Source: Pinus tabuliformis
Taxonomy: Eukaryota > Streptophyta > Pinopsida > Pinales > Pinaceae
Length of the DNA: 64,000 nucleotides
Direction of reading: 5' to 3'
Assembly (NCBI GenBank): GCA_031772625.1
Contig: CM062804.1
Location: 278,646,598-278,710,597 of the forward strand
A program made the position numbers and the translations under genes. The notes below the pieces were generated by a model that saw only the letters and a program-made list of their open reading frames with translations, searched no databases and had not been told where the DNA came from. Numbering within the stretch: the stretch's first letter is position 1; the number at the start of each line of letters is the position of its first letter. Of the stretch, positions 11,206 to 21,730 are shown piece after piece.

Positions 11206-14200
11206 ATGAGTGATGAGGTATTGTCAGTTAATATTTCAAAACATGATCAACATTGGTTGTTAGATTCTGGGGCATCTAACCACATGTGTATTCATAAAGA
11301 TTGGTTTAAAACATATAAATCAATTGATGATGGTGTTGTGTACATGGGTAATGATGTAACATGTAATATTGTGGGAATTGGGAGCATACACCTGCAAATG
11401 TTTGATGGGACAACAAAAATATTAACTGATGTGAGGCATGTACCAGATTTAAGGAAAAATTTGATTTCATTAGGAGCACTTGATTCAAATGGATATAAAA
11501 CTGTAATTCAAGGTGGAGTAATGAAAATTTACAAAGGCATCTTACTAGTTATGAAAGCTAAGAAAGTGGGAAATCTATTTCAGTTAGAAGGTAGGACTGG
11601 GTCAGATCATGTGTCTGTGTCTGAACATGACAATAGTTCCATTCACTTATGGCATCAAAGATTGGGGCATATGAGTGAAAGAGGATTGAAAATTTTGGCT
11701 GACCGAAAGTTACTTCCTAATCTAAGATCTGGAAAATTGGATTTCTGTAAACATTGTCTGTTTGATAAACAAAGTAAACAAAAGTTTAAAACAGTCAAAC
11801 ATACTAGTAAAGGCATACTTGATTATATCCATTCAGATGTTTGGGGTCCAGCCCCTACAGCGTCATATGGTGGCTCGTCATATTTTGTGTCATTTATTGA
11901 TGACTTTTCTCGGAAAGTATGGGTCTACATGTTGAAAAAGAAGTCTGATGTTTTTACAGTTTTCAAGCAGTTTAGAGCATTGGTAGAAAACAGCACTGGT
12001 AGAACTATAAAATGTTTAAGAACTGACAATGGTGGTGAGTTTTCCTCCAAGGAGTTTGACAGCTATTGCAAGGATGCAGGGATCGAGAGACATAAGACCA
12101 CGGTTTATACTCCTCAGCAGAATGGAGTTGCTGAACGCATGAACAGGACTCTTCTAGAGAGAGCAAGGTGTATGCTGAGTAATGCCGGGTTGCAAAAGGA
12201 GTTGTGGACAGAAGCAGTGGCAACAGCTTGTTATGTGATAAACCGATCTCCATCAACTACAATAGGCTGCAAGATTCTGCAAGAGGTATGGAAAGGACAC
12301 CCTTGTGACTATTCTAAACTCAGAGTGTTTGGTTGTGATGCATATGCTCTAGTGCCTAAACATCAGCGAACTAAATTAGATCCGAAATCGAAAAGGTATG
12401 TCTTTGTTGGCTATGGTGATGGAACAAAGGGATATAGATTGTGGGATCCTACTACCCGCAAAATCGTCATCAACAGAGATGTAAAGTTTGATGAATCCTC
12501 TCTTGTACAGTTAGATGTAAATAGTATATTGAAACAGGATGATGTATCTGATTTCCAGCATATTCAGTTTGACAGTATTTCTAATGATAGTCATAACGAC
12601 CATAGTTCAGATTCTAGTCATGAACAGGTTTCAGAATCAGATTATGAACAGGGTTCAGATGGAGGTTATGAACAGGTCTCAGATGGCGATCATGTAGAAG
12701 TTCCTACAGATGATAGACATCCAATTGTGGAAGCACCAGAAACATTCTTAAGGAGGTCTACAAGGATCAAACACCCTCCGAGAAGGTATGATGATCATGT
12801 TACTTCAGTTGCTTTGATCGCTAATGATGATGAACCTTTGTGTTATCAGGAAGCTGTAGAAGGTTCAAATAGTGACAAATGGAAAGCAGCCATGAAGGAA
12901 GAAATGATGGCCTTAGGTAAGAATGGCACGTGGGATCTGGTTGAACTTCCCAAAGGCGGGAAAACTTTGGGATGCAAGTGGGTGTTCAAGGTGAAACGGG
13001 GTGTGAATGATACGGAAGACAGGTACAAAGCGAGACTGGTTGCAAAAGGGTTTTCTAAGAAAGCTGGCATAGACTTTCATGAGATATTTTCACCAGTGGT
13101 TAAAATTGTTTCAATTAGAGTTGTGTTAGAATTAGTGGCTTTGCTTGATTTAGAGTTGCAGCAGTTAGATGTTAAGACTGCATTTCTACATGGTGATTTA
13201 GATGAGGAAATATATATGGAACAACCGGAAGGGTTTGTTCACCGTCGCAATGAGAAATTTGTCTGCAGGCTCAAGAAGTCATTATATGGCCTGAAGCAGT
13301 CGCCTCGACAGTGGTATAAGAAGTTTGATTCTTTCATGTTGGGTCAGAAATATGTAAGAAGTGAATATGATCATTGTGTTTACTTTAAGCAGTTAAATAA
13401 TGGCATGTTCATTATCTTAGTGTTGTATGTTGATGATATGCTTTTAGCAAGCAAAAGCATTGAAGAAATCAACAGGTTGAAGACTCAGATGGCAAGGACG
13501 TTTGATATGAAAGATCTAGGAGCTACAAGACAGATTTTGGGCATAGAGATTTTCAGAGACAGGGGCAATGGTAAGTTGTGGCTATCACAACAGAAGTATG
13601 TTGAGAAAATACTTTTGAGGTTTGGTATGAATAATGTGAAGCCTGTGTCAGTCCCTTTAGCTTCCCATTTTAAACTTTCTTCGAGTTTATGTCCTAATAC
13701 AGATGAAGAAAAGGATTATATGTCTCGAATTTCGTATGCCAATGTAGTAGGATGTTTAATGTATGCGATGGTTTGTACGCGACCAGATATTTCTCATGCA
13801 ATTGGGGTTGTCAGCAGGTACATGGCAAATCCGGGTAAAGAACACTGGTCAACAGTGAAATGGGTGCTTCGGTACTTGAGAGGCACAAGTAGTTATTGCA
13901 TTTCTTACAATAAGAGTAGTGAATTTGTTTGCGGATATGTTGATTCCGATTTTGCAGGTGATTTGGATAAGAGAATATCAACTTCAGGGTACGTTTTTAC
14001 TCTTGCAGGTGAAGCTATAAGCTGGATGTCAAAGCTACAAAACATTGTTGCTTTATCCACTACTGAGGCAGAATACATTGCTGCTTCGCATGCTTGCAAA
14101 GAGGTGGTTTGGTTGAAAGGTTTGCTTGGTGAGTTTGGTAGGTTACAGGATAACATCAGGTTACTTTGTGACAGTCAAAGTGCAATACATTTGGCTAAGA

Positions 14201-14391
14201 ATCCGGCCTATCATAGTAAGTCAAAGCATATTCCAATCAAATATCATTTTGTAAGACATGTTATCACTGAAAGGGGAGTTTCTCTTGAAAAGGTGCATAC
14301 AAAGGAGAACTGTGCAGACATGTTCATGAAACCAGTTTTGTTGGAGAAGCTACGCTGGTGTTTGGCTTCTCTTGGCTTGCAGAAAAGATAA
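11206..14391 (+). CDS. copia-1 pol polyprotein: protease, integrase, RT, RNase H
   Basis: The frame is open for 1061 codons from the first ATG, and the true frame is continuous from about 11108, so this ATG is not a biological start. Domains run in copia order. The aspartic protease has DSGAS at about residue 20. The GAG-pre-integrase zinc motif is LWHQRLGH...CKHC at 147-185. The integrase core has Asp near 210 (HSDVWGP), Asp near 272 (RTDNGGEF) and Glu near 309 (NGVAER). The RT has AFLHGDL near 660 and YVDD at about 741-744. The RNase H has DSDFAG near 913, STTEAEY near 952 and DSQSA. The text is close to Tnt1 of tobacco. All catalytic residues I checked are present and there is no internal stop. 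The element could supply enzymes in trans even though its own gag is broken. Confidence 0.93.
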   Translation: MSDEVLSVNISKHDQHWLLDSGASNHMCIHKDWFKTYKSIDDGVVYMGNDVTCNIVGIGSIHLQMFDGTTKILTDVRHVPDLRKNLISLGALDSNGYKTVIQGGVMKIYKGILLVMKAKKVGNLFQLEGRTGSDHVSVSEHDNSSIHLWHQRLGHMSERGLKILADRKLLPNLRSGKLDFCKHCLFDKQSKQKFKTVKHTSKGILDYIHSDVWGPAPTASYGGSSYFVSFIDDFSRKVWVYMLKKKSDVFTVFKQFRALVENSTGRTIKCLRTDNGGEFSSKEFDSYCKDAGIERHKTTVYTPQQNGVAERMNRTLLERARCMLSNAGLQKELWTEAVATACYVINRSPSTTIGCKILQEVWKGHPCDYSKLRVFGCDAYALVPKHQRTKLDPKSKRYVFVGYGDGTKGYRLWDPTTRKIVINRDVKFDESSLVQLDVNSILKQDDVSDFQHIQFDSISNDSHNDHSSDSSHEQVSESDYEQGSDGGYEQVSDGDHVEVPTDDRHPIVEAPETFLRRSTRIKHPPRRYDDHVTSVALIANDDEPLCYQEAVEGSNSDKWKAAMKEEMMALGKNGTWDLVELPKGGKTLGCKWVFKVKRGVNDTEDRYKARLVAKGFSKKAGIDFHEIFSPVVKIVSIRVVLELVALLDLELQQLDVKTAFLHGDLDEEIYMEQPEGFVHRRNEKFVCRLKKSLYGLKQSPRQWYKKFDSFMLGQKYVRSEYDHCVYFKQLNNGMFIILVLYVDDMLLASKSIEEINRLKTQMARTFDMKDLGATRQILGIEIFRDRGNGKLWLSQQKYVEKILLRFGMNNVKPVSVPLASHFKLSSSLCPNTDEEKDYMSRISYANVVGCLMYAMVCTRPDISHAIGVVSRYMANPGKEHWSTVKWVLRYLRGTSSYCISYNKSSEFVCGYVDSDFAGDLDKRISTSGYVFTLAGEAISWMSKLQNIVALSTTEAEYIAASHACKEVVWLKGLLGEFGRLQDNIRLLCDSQSAIHLAKNPAYHSKSKHIPIKYHFVRHVITERGVSLEKVHTKENCADMFMKPVLLEKLRWCLASLGLQKR

Positions 14392-14426
14392 AATAATAAT
14401 AATAGGGCATCAGGCGAATTGTTGTC

Positions 14427-14437
14427 AAGGTGGAGAT
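14427..14437 (+). other. copia-1 polypurine tract
   Basis: AAGGTGGAGAT immediately precedes the 3' LTR, the usual place for plus-strand priming. It includes two pyrimidines, so it is a weak tract. Confidence 0.7.
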
Positions 14438-14812
14438 TGTTGAGATTTTCTGTTTGGGATGAAATAGGCAAAAATCTCTGAAGGTGACAACAATAGGAAC
14501 TCAGTTCCTAGATTAGCTCTAGGTTGTTGGAAGGGAGTTAATGCCTCCTATATTTGATGTGAGTGAGTTAATGAAGCTGTTAGATTCTCTATGCTATATA
14601 ACAGGCAACCATTCAGATGGTTTGCTGAGAGGGTGAGAGTTTTATGAGGATTTCTTGATGTAATCTCCAATTTGATTAATAAATTCCTGATGCCTATGTT
14701 TGGTGGACGTAGCCCATATTGGTTGGGTGAACCACGTTAAAAACTGTGTTCGTGTGCTTGATTTATTCTGCTGTGTGTTTTAATTGATTTACTGTGCCTC
14801 TGAATTCCAACA
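14438..14812 (+). repeat. copia-1 3' LTR
   Basis: It is 375 bp, the same length as the 5' LTR, with about 10 single-base differences and no gaps, and is followed directly by the GAAAA target duplication. Confidence 0.95.
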
Positions 14813-14817
14813 GAAAA

Positions 14818-15180
14818 TTAGTCATGCAGATATTTAAGCTAAAATTAACATAGCCGTATTTATTTTACTAACCATCTCTATTTAGAATTCTTCATTATCT
14901 TTTTACAAAGTATGAGGTTATCTGTTCTATTCATTCTTGTATCCTCAAACAATTCAAGCACTCAGAATTCAAGTTAAAAAACCACAACTTTAAGCAATAT
15001 TGTGAATTATTTGTGAGTATTTAATAACTCTAACCATCAGTTTTTCTCCTCTATCTACAAATCTCAACTCAAAAAGTTAACTACAAATTTAATAGATAAA
15101 TGTAGCCAAATTAAAAATTCAATCGCAACTCAATAATCTAACTAAAACTTCAAATTTTAAAATGTAGGAATATTTAAAAT
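14818..15180. repeat. Unit A flank, right part, upstream of J'
   Basis: This continues the flank interrupted by copia-1. It matches 32200-32580 and 58825-59160 closely, and 21770-22060 more weakly (the equivalent upstream flank of the full JAZ gene). It is AT-rich with no gene. Confidence 0.7.
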
Positions 15181-15800
15181 TCGAATGGGTTAAAACATCA
15201 AAATGTAGTTTTCTACCCCTTCGAATCTAGTGTTTGGAAAAATATTGTTTTGTTGGTATGAAACTAATAGAATGAATGATTTTATTTTAGTTTTTAAAGT
15301 CAGGTGACAAAACCATTGTGTTATATTTGCGGCGCTGCAGTAGTACAGTTAGCACGAGTTAAATAATTAAAACGTTTAGTTTTAGCATATTATGTCATTC
15401 AGACTCGATTTGCTGACTTACATGGCGCGTTGAAAAGATTTCAAACAAATTGTGTGATTTCAATATTTAGGATAACAATTCTAGAAATTTCCGAGAATAC
15501 AAACCATCTCACTCAGCTGTGTAACACTTACGTAATTCTGTCTCGCTCAGCTATTGTAGAAGCCATCCGTTCATTATTTAATTTCGAGTGAAGCCACCAA
15601 CAACAATAGCTATGAATAGTTTAGCAGAAAACGATCAAGCAAACCAAACTCCCCTGCAACTTCAGAGGGCAGAGAGAACAGCGATCCCTCTCTTTCAAAG
15701 AGCATGGGGACTGTCATATTGGTATCGCAAGGTAGTTGGAGATGTTGTGGAAGGAGAACCTATTACTAAAAATTACATTTTATTATGAAGCTAAACTACC
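15181..15800 (+). pseudogene. Truncated JAZ 5' region and exon-1 relic (J', unit A)
   Basis: This stretch matches the promoter, 5' leader and beginning of exon 1 of the full JAZ gene at 22855. The start context GAAGCCACCAACAACAA..ATGAAT is kept (ATG at 15612) and the text opens MNSLAENDQANQT. One base is missing soon after (AAACTCCCC where copy C has AAACATCCCC), so the frame leaves the JAZ sequence. About 100 bp further, after GGGGACTGTC, similarity to JAZ stops and unrelated sequence follows. No TIFY or Jas exon follows. The same one-base deletion is in unit B (59619). Confidence 0.75.
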
Positions 15801-16474
15801 CTTTCTGTTGAAGAGTGGATTGCAAAACACAAGTATGATAAAGATAAAAGAGAGTATGGAAAAATATTCAGAGCTGCAACAAAAAAGAGAGCATAAGAAA
15901 TGAAAAAAACATTAGAAAACATAAGAAATGAAAACAAGCATCAGAGTTGTTGAATACTTTAAGATACTCAAAAAAGAGAAGAAAGAAATTAAAGGTATTA
16001 CTTTCAATCTTATCTTATGGGGGTTGATAAAAAGGTTCAATAATTAGTAATTGAAGTATATCTAGTATAAATAGATATAGAAAAAAAAAATCAAATAACT
16101 AGAAAATAATGTTTAATAAAAAAGTGAAAATAAAGTTGAAAGCAAAGGGAAAAAAATATATGGTATTTAAAATTCAGAGCAAAAAAAAGAAAAATTATAC
16201 ATCATAAAATTAAAACAAGTTTTCGAATTGTTTTAAGTCTTGTAATTCTAGCTAAAACTTAGACTAGCAAGTAGTTCCTGCTAGTTGTTGTCAAAATTGA
16301 ATGTGAAGTGTGTTAACTACTCCCAATAAAACGATAATTTTTAGTAATTTCAAAAAGATTATAAACTTAAAAATAATCAATCATAAAATATTTAAACTAA
16401 AATTAACATAACCATAATTATCCTTCTAATCATCTTTGTCTAAAATTTTGCATAACTTTTTTAGAAGGTTCTCC
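15801..16474. repeat. Unrecognised sequence and flank between J' and copia-2
   Basis: The part after J' (to about 16010) is conserved in all three units. In one frame it yields text like EEWIAKHKYDKDKREYGK, broken by stops, which I cannot assign to a family. From about 16150 on, the sequence is the second copy of the older LINE-to-JAZ flank. It runs up to the copia-2 target site TCTCC (16470-16474). Confidence 0.55.
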
Positions 16475-16727
16475 TGTTGGAAGGAACTAGAATTAATTCC
16501 AACTACCACCTTTATTATAGCATCCATAATTCAACATAAGGTTTAAATGCAATTTCTAGAGTTCTTTGACAAACGAAAAAGCTTCCTGAAGAAGCCACTG
16601 CCCCAATTAATCTCCAGAACCTTCTCCATCCTGTATAAATACCTGTTTAATCGATGAATGGAAGCAAGTTGTGGAGTTCTCAGTTCAGTGTTGTGTTTAT
16701 GAGTTTGAGTCTCTATGCACTCTAATA
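16475..16727 (+). repeat. copia-2 (A) 5' LTR with adjoining primer-binding site
   Basis: The LTR is 253 bp. A TATA-like CTGTATAAATACC lies at about 16630-16642. It is followed at once by TGGTATCAGAGTAGG (16728-16742), the initiator tRNA-Met primer site. Confidence 0.92.
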
Positions 16728-16742
16728 TGGTATCAGAGTAGG

Positions 16743-17428
16743 TTTGAGGTCGAGAGCTGTGTGAGGCTCGACGGTGTGTGTAATATTCCCACGCTCCTTG
16801 TGTTTGAGGTGAGTGATTAGAGTGAGTGAAATATCATTGTGTGTTGCAGAGTAGTCGAGCAAAGGAGCTGTGAGATATGTTGAGTGTTGAGTTTGTTTGA
16901 TGCTGCAATTTTGTAAACTGGGAGAAGGAAGGCGCGCCCCTGTCCAGAGCCCCATAGAGTTGTTGCTTGCTTGGAGGGCTACGCGAGGGAAATCTGCCTC
17001 TGCGTGCCAGAGTCGTGGTCAACCTGCGTGTTGGTCATGTGTGGACTGGCAAGGAGCCTGCCTCTGTCGTTACTGGAAACCTTGTGTTGTTTTTATCTGA
17101 GAAAAAAGGGCTTGGAGATGAAGGGATTGGAGTCTGAGTTTTCGTCAGAGATATATACTGCATTGAGTTTTGCTCAAAAAAATTTGGACAGAACAGTTAT
17201 GTTATTTGTTCTTTTTCTTTGAAGATTGGTATTCGATGTTTCTCCATGATGTAGCTAGCTTTTGCATTACTGAGATTTTAGAACGCAAGCAAGATATATG
17301 CTTGTCTCTGGTTTTGAATTTTTTTAACGAATTACTGAAATTTTAGAACTCAAGCAAGATATATGGTTTGAGTAAGGAAATATTGAAGTTATGAAAAAAA
17401 AGAAAGGGAAAGGAATTTTTTTTTTTTT
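16743..17428 (+). other. copia-2 (A) untranslated leader
   Basis: About 690 bp lies between primer site and gag. Short frames here are not conserved in frame between copies A and B. It includes a poly-T run just before the gag reading frame. Confidence 0.65.
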
Positions 17429-20400
17429 TTGGTGATTGGAGAAAGTTTTTTTTTCATTGTGGCAAATTTGTTGCCTGATACTTATTTGAATGAATCCACC
17501 AAACTTGATGGAGAAAATTATGTGAATTTGAAATTCAAGTTGATGACTATTTTAGAAGGTAATAATTTGTGGTCCATTGTGAATGGGGATGAGCTCAAAC
17601 CCATTGTTGCAAGTTCTATTCCAGATTGGGAGAGAAGGGAGACAAAAACAAAGGTGTTGCTGCGTATGTCCATAAAGGACAACATTATTCTTCACATCAG
17701 AGATTGCAAGACATCAAAAGAAACATGGGATACGTTGAAGGGTTTGTATGAAATAACAAATACAAACTGGATCTTGTTTTTGAAGACTAAGCTTTTATCT
17801 CTAAAAATGGAAGCAAATGAAAATATAAGCAATTTCATATCTCGTGTCAAATATTTAAGTGATAAGCCAGGAGATATTGGTGAAAAGGTGTCTAGTACTG
17901 ATTTAGTCACCATCGCATTAAATGGCTTAGTGCAAGATTATCAAACTTTTGCTTCAAGTCTTGCAGCTAGAGAGAAACCCTCTACATTTGATGAATTGAC
18001 AGGAATTCTTCTACAAGAGAAGGAGAGGATGAAGAGCTTTAATTTGGGCTCTAGCAGTTCAGATTTGGCATTGGTAGCCAAAGGCAAAAATCCATACAGA
18101 GGCAAGCCATGGGACAAGAACAAAGGAGGCAAGTTTCAAGCAAAACAAAAAGGTATGACACAATCTAAATTTCCAATCCATAAAAGAAATGATGATTTTT
18201 ATTACTGTGGCAAACCTGGGCATCATTCTAAATATTGTTATAAAAGGAAATATAATGATTCTAAGCATAATGGAAATTTTGTGGACAAAGATACCTCAAT
18301 CAATGATGGATTTAAAAATCTCAAATTGTTTGTTTCTGATGCCGCATTGTCTGTGGAAAATGATGATAAGAATGCTTGGTTCATTGATTCTGGTGCATCA
18401 TTCCATATGTCTTCTAATAAGGAGTGGTTTGATGAATATTATGAAAACATTGATGGAACATATGTTTGTTTAGGAGATAACAGATCACTTAAAGTTCAAG
18501 GTTATGGAGTAATAGGTGTGAATTTGCCTAATGGACAAGAAAAACAGATCCATAATGTGATGTATGTTCCTGATATCAAAAAGAATTTAATTTATGTTTC
18601 TACTATCACTGACCAAGATTTAAAGGTGGAATTTGTTAAATCACAGTGTGTAGTAAAAGACATTCAAGATAAGTATAAGGTTATTGCCACAGGAACCAGA
18701 GTTGGAGGCTTGTATAAGTTGGACGTGACCAAGAAAAGTCATCAAGTGTTGGCATCTACAACAATATCAACAGTAGATTTGTGGCATCAAAGGTATGGAC
18801 ATCTAAATCACAAAGATTTAATGCTACTTCAAAAGAACACAATGGTTGAAGGTCTTCCTGTCTTGAAGAATGATCATGTTGAATGTGAAGCATGTATACT
18901 TGGCAAGCAACATAGGGAGGAATTTCCTATACATAAAGAAAAAAGGCAAAGGGAAATACTTGAATTAATTCATATTGATGTATGTGGACCTATGCAAACT
19001 AGATCTATTGGTGAAGCATGGTATTTTCTTACTTTTTTGGATGATAGATCTAGGTATACATGAGTTTATTTCATAAGAAATAAGAATGATGTTTTTGAGT
19101 ATTTTAAAGAATTTAAGAGTATGGTGGAAAAACAAACTGGTAATTACATCAAAATTTTGAGATCTGATCAGGGTGGAAGAATTCAAATCAAGAGAATTTA
19201 ACCAATATTGTAAAAGCAATGGGATTCTGCAACAATTTACAGTGCCACATACACCTCCACAAAATGGAGTTGTTGAGAGGAAAAATGGAACACTAATTGA
19301 ATGTGCACGTAGTATGCTTCAAGGTAAACATATCTTTAATGTTTTTTGGGCTGAAGCCATTAATACTACTGTTTATTTGAAAAATAGGAGTCCAACCAAA
19401 AGTTTAGAGCTTAAAACACCTTTTGAAGCATTTTATGGGTACAAACCAAAAGTGAGTCATTTAAGAGTTTTTGTTTGCAATGCATTTGCTCATATTCCAA
19501 AAGATGAAAGAAGAAAACTTGATGCAAAGTTAATTAACTGCATATTTATTGGTTATTGTGATAATCAGAAAGAATACAAGTTGTTTGATTCCAGTACTCA
19601 TAGATTGCTTGCAAGTAGCAATGTGGTGTTTCATGAGAATGCAAATGAAGGTGATAAAATAAATAATACCAGTGTATGGCATGATATTGATGATTATGTC
19701 AAATTAGATAGAAGTGATGAACAAGAACAGGAATAGGTACAAGTTCAAGAGCAAGTAGCATCAAGCAGTCATGACACTCCAAGGAGAGGAGAGGAGACTC
19801 TGCAAAGCCAAAAGAAAGATGAAAGTAGTAAAACTCCAAGAAGGTCATCATGTCAAAGTCAGGTACCCGTAAGGTATAAAGATTATGCATTAATGTCTCA
19901 TGTTATGAATGTTGTAGAACCTTCAAGCTATGAGGAAGCTAAAGAATATGAAGAATATAACTCTATAATGAAGAATGACACATGGGAATTAACAGAATTG
20001 CCTAAAAACAAAGTTCGCATAGGATGCAAATGGCTTTATAAATCTAAATTGAATGCCGATTGAAGTATTGATAAACATAAAGCTAGATTGGTTGCAAAAG
20101 GATATTCACAAAAGGAGGGAATTGATTATGAAGATACTTTTGCACCTGTAGCTAAGTTGAACACAATTAGAATCATGATTGCATTAGCTACAAAATATAA
20201 TTGGAAAATGCATCAGTTAGATGTCAAATCTGCATTTTTGAATGGTGAGTTAAAATAAGAAGTTTATTTAGTTCAGCCTGAAGGGTTTTTAAAACAGGGA
20301 CATGAGCATCTGGTTTGCAGGTTAAAGAAATCTTTATATGGTTTGAAACAAGCACCAAGATCATGGTATGTGAAAATTGATTCTTTCTTTTATGAGAAAG

Positions 20401-21452
20401 GTTTTATGAGAAGCAAAAATGATCCTAACTTATACATCAAGGATGATGAAGGCAAGAATGTTGCTTTCATATCTGTATATGTTGATGATCCTATCATAAC
20501 AGGAAATGCATGCAAGTTGATTGAAGAAATTAAAAATCAGTTGTCACATGTATTTGACATGAAGGATCTTGGTGAATTGCATTATTGTTTAGGTCTTGAA
20601 GTTTGGAGGGAATCTGGGAAGACACTAATCACACAAAGCAAATATACAAGGGAAATCCTTAAAAGATTCAATATGATTAAATGTAAAGCAACATCTACTC
20701 CTTTAGAACAAAATGTCAAATTGTGCAGTGATGATGGAACCAAAGAGGTGAATGGAACTATGTACCATCAACTAGTGGGAAGTCTGAACTATCTCACCAC
20801 TACCAAGCCAAATATAGCATATTTTGTCAGCATACTTAGTCAGTTCATGGCTAAGCCTTGTGAAAGCCATTGGAAAGCAACAAAGAAAGTCCTTCGATAT
20901 CTGAAAGGAACACTTAATTTTGGTATTATGTATATTGATGAATTTGATGTTGAATTGGCAGGTTATTCTAATTCTGACAGCGTTGGAAATCTAGATGATA
21001 CGAAATCTACTACTGGATATATGTTCAATATTGTTTCAGGACCAATATCACAGAGCAGTAAGAAACAACCAACTGTTTCATTGTCATCCACTGAAGCTGA
21101 ATATAAAGCATTATGCAGTGCTACCTGTGAAGCAATATGGCTTAGGAGGATACTTGAAGATGTTGGAGAAACACAACAAGCACCTACAGTAATCAGATGT
21201 GACAATCAGAGCACTATCAAATTGGCAAACAATCCTATATATCATGCAAGGACAAAACACATTGACACACAACATCATTTTGTAAGAGAAAAATTGCAAT
21301 CAAAAGAAATCGACTTATCATATTGTAATACAAATGAAAATGTGGCTGACATATTCACCGAGCCTCTTGGAAAGGCTAAATTTGAAATGTGTAGAAATAA
21401 GTTGTACATTGTAGAAAATCCAAATTATGTTCTAAGTCTAGCTCAGACTTAG
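17429..21452 (+). pseudogene. copia-2 (A) gag-pol, interrupted by stops and a frameshift
   Basis: The gag frame opens without a clear ATG (GTG in both copies) and reads through UBN2-type gag to a zinc knuckle at about 18200-18240. The knuckle's first Cys is changed to Phe; copy B keeps Cys. Protease is WFIDSGAS near 18380. Integrase has HQRYGH..CEAC. Then come TGA at 19061-19063, an extra A near 19178 (GGTGGAAGAATTC), TAG at 19734-19736, TGA at 20061-20063 and TAA at 20256-20258. RT (AFLNGEL, VYVDDPIITG near 20480) and RNase H (STTGYMF, SSTEAEY near 21090) follow in the restored frame, ending with a TAG... tail and stop at 21452. The extra A and the 19734 TAG are shared with copy B; the other lesions are private. 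Confidence 0.92.
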
Positions 21453-21492
21453 ACGAGCAGGCATATCAGATGTTTGTTATATAATTTGAATT

Positions 21493-21725
21493 AAGGGGGA
21501 GTGTTGGAAGGAACTAGAACTAATTCCAACTACCACCTTTATTACAACGCCCAGAATTCAACAGAAGGTTTAAATGCAGTTTCCTGAAGAAGCCACTGCC
21601 CCAATTAATCTCCAGAACCTTCTCCATCCTATATAAATACTTGTTTAATCGATGAATAGAAGCAAGTTGTGGAGTTCTCAGTTCAGTGTTGTGTTTATGG
21701 GTTTGAGTCTCTATGCACTCTGATA
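21493..21725 (+). repeat. copia-2 (A) polypurine tract and 3' LTR
   Basis: AAGGGGGAG (21493-21501) precedes the LTR at 21502-21725. Compared with the 5' LTR it lacks 29 bp between two TTC triplets (after GCAGTTTC), which fits a slippage deletion between short repeats. Confidence 0.92.
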
Positions 21726-21730
21726 TCTCC

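Larger units (their letters stand above)
8959..14812 (+). mobile_element. Ty1/copia LTR retrotransposon copia-1 (Tork/Tnt1-like), near-complete
   Basis: This 5.85-kb element has two 375-bp LTRs, a perfect 5-bp target duplication GAAAA (8954-8958 and 14813-14817), a primer-binding site, gag, pol in copia order (protease, integrase, RT, RNase H) and a polypurine tract. It interrupts unit A only; B and C have the empty site. I count about 10 substitutions between the two LTRs (about 2.7 percent), so it is younger than copia-2. The defects I see are one in-frame stop and one single-base frameshift, both in the gag part. Confidence 0.95.
16475..21725 (+). mobile_element. Ty1/copia LTR retrotransposon copia-2, copy in unit A (defective)
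   Basis: This 5.25-kb element is flanked by a perfect TCTCC duplication (16470-16474, 21726-21730). LTRs are 253 bp (5') and 224 bp (3'); the length gap is a 29-bp deletion in the 3' LTR. I count about 13 further differences over 224 aligned bases (near 6 percent), so it is older than copia-1. The LTR starts TGTTGG but ends ATA, not the usual CA. Unit C has the uninterrupted site near 33946-33952. Unit B has the same element at the same site, so it pre-dates the A/B duplication. Confidence 0.94.

Noticed and set aside
15588-15788. 66-codon frame at the J' relic as a small gene
   Set aside because: Only the first dozen residues follow JAZ; the rest is the shifted frame after a one-base deletion, and the same text recurs in unit B.
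8959-21725. Endogenous virus interpretation of the LTR elements
   Set aside because: Integrase precedes RT and the elements match Ty1/copia retrotransposons; there is no envelope or caulimovirus movement or coat gene.
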